This document shows, piece after piece, positions 7,177-12,679 of a stretch of 12,679 nt of DNA. Position numbers and translations under genes: made by a program. How positions within the stretch are numbered: the first letter of the stretch is position 1; each line of letters opens with the position of its first letter. Under the pieces are notes generated by a model. It had not been told where the DNA came from. It ran no database searches and saw nothing but the letters and a program-made list of their open reading frames with translations. This DNA is from Bacillota bacterium. Its GTDB lineage: Bacteria; Bacillota; Clostridia; Christensenellales; CAG-138. The stretch spans positions 1-12,679 of the forward strand of contig JAEWYV010000028.1 in assembly GCA_023458615.1 (NCBI GenBank). The letters run 5' to 3'.

Positions 7177-8370
7177 TTACGCGAGAGACTTGATGGCTCT
7201 GCGCTTGGAAACGACGTCGAAGATAACCGCGACGAGCAGGACGGCGCCCTTGACAACCTTCTGGAAGTTGGAGTCCACGCCGATGATGTTCATGCCGAGG
7301 TTAAGTACGCCCATGAGCACTGCGCCGACGACAACGCCGCTGACCTTGCCGATGCCGCCGTAAGCGGATGCACCGCCGATGAAGCAGGAGCCGATGGCAT
7401 CTAGCTCATAGTTGGTGCCTGCCGCCGGGTTGGCGGAGGTGAAGCGAGCCGCGACGACCAGAGCCGCGAGTGCGCTGAGGAAGGAGACGTTGACATAGGC
7501 CGAGAAGTAAATACGGTTGGTGTTGATGCCCGAGAGCTTGGTTGCTTTCTCGTTTCCACCCAGCGCGTAGAAGTGACGGCCAAACGTGGTCTTGGCGGTG
7601 ATGTAGGTATAGATCGCGACAATGCCGATGAGCCAAAGCAGAATGTACGGAACGCCCTTATAGAGGGAGAGTTTGTACATCAGCAGCATGACGATTGCGC
7701 AAATGACGAGTATCTTGGAGTAGAGCGATACGGGCTTCTCCGCTTTGTATCCCTTGCGCTTTTTATTGATGTTGGTCATGATTGTCGCGACAATGAAGAC
7801 CAAGCAGCAGATTACGCCGAAGATGATTGCGGAATATTTCATGGCGCCGCTGTCAAGCGCGGGGATATTGACGTAGTTGTTGAAGATCGCAAGATATTTC
7901 TCGGAGAAACCGGAGATCGTCGTTCCGCCGAGGATAGCCTGCGCAAGACCGCGGAAGAGAAGCATGCCCGCGAGGGTGACGATGAATGGCGGGACACGCA
8001 CATAGGCGATCCAGAAGCCCTGCCAGACGCCGATGGCGGTACCGATCAGAAGGCAGATGACCATGACAAGGTAGATATTCCACCCCATGTTGACCATCAA
8101 AACACCGGCGATCGCGCCAACGAGGCAGACCGTTGCGCCGACGGAGAGGTCGATGTTACCACCGGTGAGGATGCAAAGCAGCATGCCTACCGCAAGGATG
8201 ACCACGTAGGAATTCTGCATGATCAGGTTGTTGACGTTTTGCGGGAGGAACATGCGCCCTTCCGATTTTACGATGAAGAACAGATAAACAAGCACGAGGG
8301 CGATGATCATCGTGTTCTTCAGGAGGAAAGACTTTGTCTTTTCCCAGACTGCTGCATTTTTGCTGCTCAT
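7177..8370 (-). CDS. mmsB: Multiple-monosaccharide ABC transporter permease MmsB (XylH/GguB-like)
   Basis: Membrane subunit of a sugar ABC importer of the RbsC/XylH/GguB family; two copies normally form the channel. The 397-residue protein has around ten hydrophobic segments. It shows family signatures such as the LTGGNIDLSVGA region near 68-79 and, in the C-terminal half, the conserved GRHFYALGGNEKATKLSGIN stretch and an IGGASAYGGIGKVSG loop. Its length of about 400 residues, with an extra central membrane and linker region, separates the XylH/GguB/MmsB type from the roughly 320-residue RbsC type. The ATG at 8370 is 3 nt from the stop codon of the ATPase gene, with AAGGAG inside the end of that gene, so the two are probably translationally coupled. 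Import of D-xylose, perhaps with other pentoses or hexoses, is inferred from the neighbouring xylA. Confidence 0.94.
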   Translation of the reverse strand: MSSKNAAVWEKTKSFLLKNTMIIALVLVYLFFIVKSEGRMFLPQNVNNLIMQNSYVVILAVGMLLCILTGGNIDLSVGATVCLVGAIAGVLMVNMGWNIYLVMVICLLIGTAIGVWQGFWIAYVRVPPFIVTLAGMLLFRGLAQAILGGTTISGFSEKYLAIFNNYVNIPALDSGAMKYSAIIFGVICCLVFIVATIMTNINKKRKGYKAEKPVSLYSKILVICAIVMLLMYKLSLYKGVPYILLWLIGIVAIYTYITAKTTFGRHFYALGGNEKATKLSGINTNRIYFSAYVNVSFLSALAALVVAARFTSANPAAGTNYELDAIGSCFIGGASAYGGIGKVSGVVVGAVLMGVLNLGMNIIGVDSNFQKVVKGAVLLVAVIFDVVSKRRAIKSLA

Positions 8371-8373
8371 GGT

Positions 8374-9912
8374 TTAAGCTCCTTTGTTTACGCTGAGTAT
8401 GCTGGACATAATAAGTTCTTGTGTGGCGTCGCTCGCATCCATCTCTCCGACGATCTTTGCTTCGCTCATCACATAGATTCGATCACACATGCCGAGGACT
8501 TCCGGCATCTCCGACGATATCATGATGACGGACTTTCCCGCCGCCACGAGATCGTTGATGATGCAATAGATTTCGTATTTTGCGCCGACGTCGATGCCGC
8601 GCGTGGGTTCATCGAGAATCAGAATATCCGGCTCTGCAAACATCCATTTGGAGAGCAGCACCTTTTGCTGATTTCCACCGGAGAGATTGCCGACATCCTG
8701 CTCAACAGAGGGGCTCTTAATGCCGAGCTTTTCCTTCATGCTGACCGCCATCTTGTGCTCCAGATCAAGATCCAGCACATGACGGTGGCTTACCTTATCC
8801 AGCCGCGCGAGTGTGGTGTTTACGCGGATGGGATTGCTCAAGATCAGTCCGTTACCCTTGCGGTCTTCCGTCGCATAGGCAAGGCCGTGCTGAATGGCTT
8901 CCCGCTCATTCTTGAGTACAACTTCTTTGCCGTGAATTTTCAACGTACCGCGGATATCGCTGCCGTAGCTTCTGCCGAAAATGCTCATGGCAAGTTCGGT
9001 TCTGCCTGCGCCCATAAGACCCGCGATTCCGACGACCTCACCCCGTTTAAGATGGAAGGAGACGTCGTCCACAACTGTGCGATCCGAATACAACGCATGC
9101 TGGACGGACCAGTGATCCACCTCAAGCACCACTTCGTCGAAAACATGATGCTCACGCGGCGGGAAACGGTTGGTCAATTCGCGTCCGACCATGCCGCGGA
9201 TGATGCGCGGTTCATCGACCTTCGACACGGCCATGTCGAGGGTTTCGATGACGGCGCCGTCGCGAATGATCGTGATCTGGTCGGCGACATATGCAATTTC
9301 ATTGAGCTTGTGGGAGATAATGATGGAGGTAACGCCCTTTTTCTTGAACTCCTTGAGGAGGTTCAAGAGCTTCATGGAATCGCTCTCATTCAAAGAGGCG
9401 GTCGGCTCATCCAGGATGAGCAACTGCACGTTTTTGGAGAGCGCTTTTGCAATCTCAACCAACTGCTGTTTGCCAACGCTGATATCCTTAATCAGCGTAT
9501 GGGAAGACTCGTGCAGTCCTACAACGGCGAGCAACTCGTCCGCCTTGGCATAGGTCTCGTTCCAGTCGATGTTGACGGAGCTTCCCCGCTCGTTGCCGAG
9601 AAAGATGTTTTCCGCAATCGAGAGATAGGGTACCAGCGCAAGCTCTTGATGGATAATAACAATGCCGCAACTCTCGCTGTCACGAATTTTCATAAAATGG
9701 CAGGTTTTCTCGTTGTAAACGATCTCGCCGTCATAGCTTCCGAATGGATAGATGCCGGAGAGCACGTTCATCAGCGTGGATTTACCTGCGCCGTTTTCAC
9801 CAACCAGCGCGTGGATTTCACCGCGGCGTACTTCCAGACTTACGTCGTCCAGCGCTTTTACACCCGGGAACTCCTTTGTTATATGCCTCATTTCCAGAAT
9901 ATGATCCGACAT
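8374..9912 (-). CDS. mmsA: Multiple-monosaccharide ABC transporter ATPase MmsA (XylG/GguA-like)
   Basis: Cytoplasmic energy-coupling subunit with two fused ABC domains, as in RbsA, MglA, XylG and GguA; 512 residues, the normal length. Domain 1 has a full Walker A (GENGAGKST, 38-46), Q-loop Gln89, a degenerate signature SVGKQ (145-149), Walker B LLILDEP (164-170) and switch His201. Domain 2 has the family's degenerate Walker A with Arg304 in place of the Lys (GLMGAGRTE, 298-306), a complete signature LSGGNQQ (410-416), Walker B ILILDEP (430-436), and Ser instead of the switch His. This asymmetry is normal for sugar ATPases and does not indicate decay. The start at 9912 is preceded by GGAGGAG at good distance. 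It follows the binding-protein gene after 243 nt that contain a strong hairpin. Confidence 0.96.
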   Translation of the reverse strand: MSDHILEMRHITKEFPGVKALDDVSLEVRRGEIHALVGENGAGKSTLMNVLSGIYPFGSYDGEIVYNEKTCHFMKIRDSESCGIVIIHQELALVPYLSIAENIFLGNERGSSVNIDWNETYAKADELLAVVGLHESSHTLIKDISVGKQQLVEIAKALSKNVQLLILDEPTASLNESDSMKLLNLLKEFKKKGVTSIIISHKLNEIAYVADQITIIRDGAVIETLDMAVSKVDEPRIIRGMVGRELTNRFPPREHHVFDEVVLEVDHWSVQHALYSDRTVVDDVSFHLKRGEVVGIAGLMGAGRTELAMSIFGRSYGSDIRGTLKIHGKEVVLKNEREAIQHGLAYATEDRKGNGLILSNPIRVNTTLARLDKVSHRHVLDLDLEHKMAVSMKEKLGIKSPSVEQDVGNLSGGNQQKVLLSKWMFAEPDILILDEPTRGIDVGAKYEIYCIINDLVAAGKSVIMISSEMPEVLGMCDRIYVMSEAKIVGEMDASDATQELIMSSILSVNKGA

Positions 9913-10095
9913 GTTTCTCCTCCAAGATGCGTATTACGAAATTCAAAATGAAACAGGGTACGAACTGTACCAACGAATGGGGATGCTCTGTAAAGATTTC
10001 GCTGCGCCAGACAGGACGGAAGATGAAGCGATTGGCGCACCGAAACCCCGACAAAGAAACGAGAGATGCGTGCGGTAGGTGAGGGGGAGACATTT

Positions 10096-10129
10096 TCGAA
10101 GGGCGGGCGGGAAACCGCCCGCCCTTCGA
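10096..10129 (-). other. Strong GC-rich intergenic hairpin between chvE and mmsA
   Basis: Arms 10096-10110 and 10115-10129 pair perfectly over 15 bp (core GGGCGGGCGG / CCGCCCGCCC) around a 4-nt loop. In the transcribed minus-strand RNA the stem is followed by AAUGUCUCC, without a U-tract, so it is not a classic terminator. It starts 27 nt past the stop of the binding-protein gene. In many sugar ABC operons such a hairpin protects the upstream mRNA so that binding protein outnumbers the membrane subunits; that role is inferred here. Confidence 0.8.
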
Positions 10130-10155
10130 CCGGTAAAAACCGAATTGGTACTAGA

Positions 10156-11280
10156 TTATTTGAGCTGGTCTTCGGTGTAGTAACCGGAGTCGATCAGCAG
10201 CTCTTTGTAGTTGTTGACATCCGCGAATACCGGTGCGCAGAGGTAGGTCGGGATAACGCCAGTGCCGTTGTCATACGTCTTGGTGTCGTTGACTTCCGGC
10301 GTCTTGCCTGCGAGCAGGTCGCTGACCATCGTAACGGTCTGAGCGGCGAGCGTGCGGGTATCCTTGAAGATGGACATGGACTGTTTGCCAGCGATGATGT
10401 CCTTGGTGTTGGCGATGTCGCAATCCTGACCAGTGACGATCGGGTACTTGCCGGTGTAGGAGCTGGCCAGAGCATTCGTTACGCCCTTGGCGGTGGAGTC
10501 ATTCGAGCAGAGGCAAGCATCAAGCTGCGTGCCATCGGCATAGAAGGACGCGAGAATGGCTTCCATACGAGCCTGGGAGGTTTCCGTGCTCCACGCGGGG
10601 GTGGCAACATCGGCAAACTCAACCTGACCGGAGACAACCTTCAGAACGCCGCTGTCGATGTAGGGCTTGAGAACATCGATTGCGCCCTGATAGAAGAACA
10701 GAGCATTGTTGTCGGCCGGATCGCCAGCGGTGATTTCGATGTTGTATGCGCCGCCTTCGTCAAGCTTCAGCTGATCCTTGATGTACTGGCCCTGGATGGT
10801 GCCGACCATGTAGTTGTCGAATGTGCAGTAGTAGTTGACAGCGTCGGTGTCCATGATCAGACGGTCATAGGCGATGACATAGATGCCCGCATCCTTGGCG
10901 GTTGCGAGAACGGAGGTCAGGGTTTTGCCGTCGATGGCTGCGATGACGAGAGCATTCACGCCAGCGGAGATCATGTTTTCGATCTGGCTAACCTGGGTGG
11001 CAACTTCGTTGTTGGCATACTGCAGATCAACTTTGAAACCAGCGGCTTCGAACTTTTCTTTCATGTTCGCGCCGTCCTGGTTCCAGCGCTGCAGATCCTG
11101 CGTGGGCATCGAAATGCCGACGAACGGTACTGCCGCGGGAGCTTCGGTTGCTGCGGGTGCTTCGGTTGCTTCTGCTGCGGGTGCTTCGGTTGCTTCCGCT
11201 GCCGGAGCTGCGGGCGCGGCGCAGGCTGCTAATGCAAACAGCATTGCGACGACCAAGAAGATGCTAAGGAACTTTTTCAT
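10156..11280 (-). CDS. chvE: ChvE-type multiple-monosaccharide binding lipoprotein
   Basis: Extracellular sugar-binding lipoprotein that delivers ligand to the MmsA-MmsB importer. The 374-residue protein begins with a signal peptide (MKKFLSIF..., hydrophobic to about residue 16) and lipobox LAAC with lipidated Cys20. Next comes a low-complexity Ala/Pro/Glu/Thr linker (about 21-51) made of 8-residue repeats that probably tether the domain to the membrane. The mature part is a periplasmic-binding-protein type I fold. Likely ligand residues, by comparison with XylF and ChvE, are Arg65-Trp66, Asp139-Arg140, Asn191, Trp230, Asn260, Asp286 and Lys306. The ATG at 11280 has AAGGAGGAG upstream, and start codon and linker fit the lipoprotein pattern. 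It is first in the operon chvE-mmsA-mmsB-xylA and has its own promoter. Exact sugar range is unknown; xylose is likely. Confidence 0.93.
   Translation of the reverse strand: MKKFLSIFLVVAMLFALAACAAPAAPAAEATEAPAAEATEAPAATEAPAAVPFVGISMPTQDLQRWNQDGANMKEKFEAAGFKVDLQYANNEVATQVSQIENMISAGVNALVIAAIDGKTLTSVLATAKDAGIYVIAYDRLIMDTDAVNYYCTFDNYMVGTIQGQYIKDQLKLDEGGAYNIEITAGDPADNNALFFYQGAIDVLKPYIDSGVLKVVSGQVEFADVATPAWSTETSQARMEAILASFYADGTQLDACLCSNDSTAKGVTNALASSYTGKYPIVTGQDCDIANTKDIIAGKQSMSIFKDTRTLAAQTVTMVSDLLAGKTPEVNDTKTYDNGTGVIPTYLCAPVFADVNNYKELLIDSGYYTEDQLK
11135..11200 (-). repeat. Tandem repeat coding for the lipoprotein linker
   Basis: Two nearly identical 24-bp units (11153-11176 and 11177-11200, one base different) are followed on the + strand side by an 18-bp shortened copy at 11135-11152. 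Each full unit encodes eight residues of Ala/Pro/Glu/Thr. Multiples of 3 keep the frame, so copy number can change without breaking the gene. Confidence 0.85.
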
Positions 11281-11352
11281 GTGTTAGTTTCTCCTCCTTA
11301 AGATATGATGTGTTTGATATGGCCTACTCGGCTGTATCTACAAGCTAACACA
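11280..11352 (-). promoter_or_regulatory. Structured leader enclosing the chvE ribosome binding site
   Basis: In the minus-strand RNA, UGUGUUAG (from 11345-11352) is the exact complement of CUAACACA (11280-11287), whose last A is the first base of the chvE start codon. The 57-nt loop contains the AAGGAGGAG site and an inner hairpin, GATA-CA-GCC / GGC-CA-TATC (11316-11338). The pairing could influence translation initiation. It matches no riboswitch class I know, and chance complementarity is possible. Confidence 0.4.
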
Positions 11353-11432
11353 GCGCTTTGCAATCAGAAAGAGGAGAATTCTGTAAAAATCTGATTAATA
11401 TTGGCTTATTTTCATTTGATCTGTTTAGCAGT

Positions 11433-11473
11433 AGCACAATATTGCTCGGAGTAGGAAAATATAGCGCAATATT
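11433..11473 (-). promoter_or_regulatory. Direct repeats at the chvE promoter, possible regulator sites
   Basis: On the minus strand AATATTGCGCT (11463-11473) and AATATTGTGCT (11433-11443) are 11-bp direct repeats with one mismatch, starting exactly 30 bp apart, so near the same face of the helix. One lies within the promoter spacer and the other just after the predicted start. A looser AATATT copy lies at 11397-11402. The position suggests an operator for a sugar-responsive regulator; the local sequence is AT-rich, so some of this could be chance. Confidence 0.45.
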
Positions 11474-11487
11474 ATACTGCTTATCAA
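11458..11487 (-). promoter_or_regulatory. Promoter of the chvE-mmsAB-xylA operon
   Basis: On the minus strand TTGATA (11482-11487) and TATATT (11458-11463) each match consensus at 5 of 6 positions, with an 18-bp spacer. A perfect TATAAT (11471-11476) sits in the same spacer but has no good -35 partner. The predicted start is near 11451, giving a long leader of about 170 nt before the ATG at 11280. Confidence 0.5.
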
Positions 11488-11508
11488 TAATGTGCTAGAA
11501 AATGAAAG

Positions 11509-11538
11509 AAAACACCCAAAGGCGCGGTTGGATGTTTT
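11509..11538 (-). terminator. Terminator after the XylF-type binding protein gene
   Basis: In the minus-strand RNA, AAAACAUCCAA pairs with UUGGGUGUUUU over 11 bp (one G-U pair) around an 8-nt loop. The RNA then continues UUUUCUUUCAUUUUC. It lies 34 bp past the stop codon at 11573 and upstream of the chvE promoter, so it should separate the two transcription units. Confidence 0.7.
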
Positions 11539-11572
11539 CCGTTTGAAAAAGTATCGTGATAGCGGTGCAGGA

Positions 11573-12622
11573 TCAATCCATATTGAGGTAGACCTGTTCT
11601 CTGCGGTGGAAGCCGCCATCGATGATAACTAAATCGATGTTATCCCGCGTCACCATGATCGGGGATAGTTTTTCATAGGGAACATAGTAGGTTCCGTCAA
11701 ATATTGAGGTAGAGGCTGCATCCTTTTCACCCTGAATCATTCGTATGGTACGCTCAGCGGCTTCCCTTGCGAGTCGTTCAACGGGCTTGTAGACCGTCAT
11801 AAGCTGGGTGCCTTCCACAATCCGCTGACAAGCGGCGAGATCCGCATCCTGACCGACCAGCTTTACCGCACTGGCGAGGCGATGCTCGGAGAGTGCGAGG
11901 AAAGCCTGGCTCGCAAGGTCGTCGTTTCCGCAGCGGACGCCGCTGAAGGTCATGCCTGAGGCAATTGCGTGGTTAACGACGTTATAGGCTGTCTCTGCAA
12001 GCCAGTTTGGCGCATATTCCTGCACGATGACATGCAGGGTGCTCTTTTCGATGACGTTATCAAACCCCTGCTGCGCCTGCGCAACATTCTGGTCCGCGGG
12101 CGATCCGGCGATGCTGAGGATATTGCTACCGCTTGGTACATTGTTGACCAGGGCCTCCGCCATCATGGTGCCGACCATCTCGTTGTCAAAGGAGATATAG
12201 AGGTCAACATTCGCGTTCATGACCAGACGGTCGTAAGCGATGATATAGATGCCCGCGTCATGTGCCTTTTTGATGATATCCGATAACCCGTAGCAATCCA
12301 CGGCGACGACGACAATTGCATCCACGCCCTTTTGAATGAAGTATTCGATCTGGGCGATCTGCTCCTTGGCGCTGCCGTTGGCAATCTGAACATTCACCTC
12401 GGCACCAAGTTCGCTGGCGGTGGAGACAAAAACATCCCGATCGCGCTGCCAGCGCTCGATGAGAAACGAGTCAAGCGAGAACCCGATGAGCGGCCCCTCC
12501 GTTCTCGCCGGTGCTTTATCCGCCTCCAGATGTTCGCTGCCACAGCCTGACGCCGTAGACAACAGGAGCATAAGCGACGCAAAGAGCGCAAACACACGCT
12601 TGACCAACGGGTAAATTCTCAT
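11573..12622 (-). CDS. XylF-type D-xylose-binding lipoprotein, possible sensor subunit (XylFII-like)
   Basis: A periplasmic-binding-protein type I fold protein of the XylF family, exported and lipid-anchored. The 349-residue form has a basic N-terminus, a hydrophobic core (about 10-22) and lipobox ASGC with Cys27. Similarity to E. coli XylF is evident in ERWQRDRDVF (56-65), AYDRLVMNANVDLYISFDNE (129-148), GQDADLA (257-263), MTVYKP (275-280) and the C-terminal GFHRRE. Expected xylose contacts are kept: Trp58, Asp131-Arg132, Asn179, Trp207, Asn233, Asp259 and Lys279. An ATG at 12637 would add five residues, but GGAGG lies 8 nt before the ATG at 12622, which I prefer. No ATPase or permease is paired with it, and a terminator separates it from the transporter operon. 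It could be a second delivery protein for MmsAB, or a sensor acting with a histidine kinase encoded to the right. Confidence 0.92.
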   Translation of the reverse strand: MRIYPLVKRVFALFASLMLLLSTASGCGSEHLEADKAPARTEGPLIGFSLDSFLIERWQRDRDVFVSTASELGAEVNVQIANGSAKEQIAQIEYFIQKGVDAIVVVAVDCYGLSDIIKKAHDAGIYIIAYDRLVMNANVDLYISFDNEMVGTMMAEALVNNVPSGSNILSIAGSPADQNVAQAQQGFDNVIEKSTLHVIVQEYAPNWLAETAYNVVNHAIASGMTFSGVRCGNDDLASQAFLALSEHRLASAVKLVGQDADLAACQRIVEGTQLMTVYKPVERLAREAAERTIRMIQGEKDAASTSIFDGTYYVPYEKLSPIMVTRDNIDLVIIDGGFHRREQVYLNMD

Positions 12623-12652
12623 ATGGCTCGCCTCCATCCATCTCGAAAGGGA

Positions 12653-12679
12653 TCAACGCACATCCGGCATGGCGGATAC
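12653..12679 (-). CDS. Possible 3' end of an upstream gene (window edge)
   Basis: Reading leftward from the edge, one frame gives VSAMPDVR and then TGA at 12653-12655, 30 nt before the preferred start at 12622. A ribosome binding site but no terminator lies in between, as expected within an operon. Another frame stays open to a TGA overlapping the ATG of the binding protein gene, so the true end is undecided. Too short to identify. Confidence 0.25.
   Translation of the reverse strand, partial: VSAMPDVR

Noticed and set aside
6256..7404. 382-codon open frame on the + strand
   Set aside because: Antisense to xylA and the end of mmsB; no family resemblance, whereas xylA retains every catalytic residue on the other strand.
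8374..9912. Degenerate Walker A in the second ABC domain and degenerate signature in the first, considered as signs of decay
   Set aside because: This asymmetry is the normal state in the RbsA/MglA/XylG/GguA family.
7573..9951. Very long open frame (792 codons) on the + strand
   Set aside because: It runs antisense through the middle of mmsB and all of mmsA. Its product is unusually rich in Asp, His and Glu with no recognisable domain, as expected for the complement of a biased coding frame, while the minus strand encodes clear transporter subunits.
10066..11232. 388-codon open frame on the + strand
   Set aside because: Antisense to chvE, which has a signal peptide, lipobox and conserved binding residues. 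The + product ends in a Cys/Gly-rich tract that is only the reverse of the linker repeats.
11348..11361. Possible catabolite-repression (cre) site with an AGCGCT core in the chvE leader
   Set aside because: Only 9 of 14 positions agree with a TGAAAGCGCTTTCA-type cre, and the outer bases that matter are wrong. Too weak to call without conservation.

Overview
The window reads as chromosomal DNA of a moderately GC-rich anaerobic Bacillota, most likely class Clostridia. The grounds are AGGAGG-type ribosome binding sites, lipoprotein-anchored sugar-binding proteins, a DacF-like carboxypeptidase with a membrane-spanning C-terminus, a Cof-type HAD phosphatase and a class II xylose isomerase. This is inference from gene style; no rRNA or other marker is present. 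I see no tRNA, rRNA, CRISPR array, insertion sequence or phage gene.

Left part (1-5400), housekeeping and nucleoside salvage. A 5'-truncated D-Ala-D-Ala carboxypeptidase gene (+) ends at a bidirectional terminator shared with a convergent HAD phosphatase gene (-). A 315-bp divergent region follows, holding a good sigma-A promoter (TTGAAA-17-TATACT) for psuK-psuG (+), a two-gene pseudouridine breakdown operon (pseudouridine to pseudouridine 5'-phosphate, then to uracil and ribose 5-phosphate). psuG ends at a second bidirectional terminator shared with a convergent ZIP metal transporter gene (-), which has its own promoter (TTGACG-17-TAAGAT). About 490 bp without a convincing gene separate it from the next locus.

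Right part (5744-12679), a pentose locus transcribed entirely leftward. In transcription order: the possible end of an upstream gene at the window edge; a XylF-type xylose-binding lipoprotein; a terminator; a promoter with repeated AATATT elements and a structured leader of about 170 nt; a ChvE-type sugar-binding lipoprotein; a strong GC-rich hairpin; the double-domain ATPase MmsA; the permease MmsB; xylose isomerase XylA; and a terminator. ChvE, MmsA and MmsB form a monosaccharide ABC importer, and XylA converts imported D-xylose to D-xylulose. No xylulokinase gene is in the window.

The most interesting point is the first binding protein. It resembles E. coli XylF more than the transporter's own binding protein does, keeps the expected ligand-contact residues, has no ATPase or permease of its own, and is cut off from the transporter operon by a terminator. 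This suggests a xylose sensor like XylFII of the XylFII-LytS/YesN system of Clostridium beijerinckii. The predicted kinase and regulator genes would lie just beyond the right edge and cannot be seen here.
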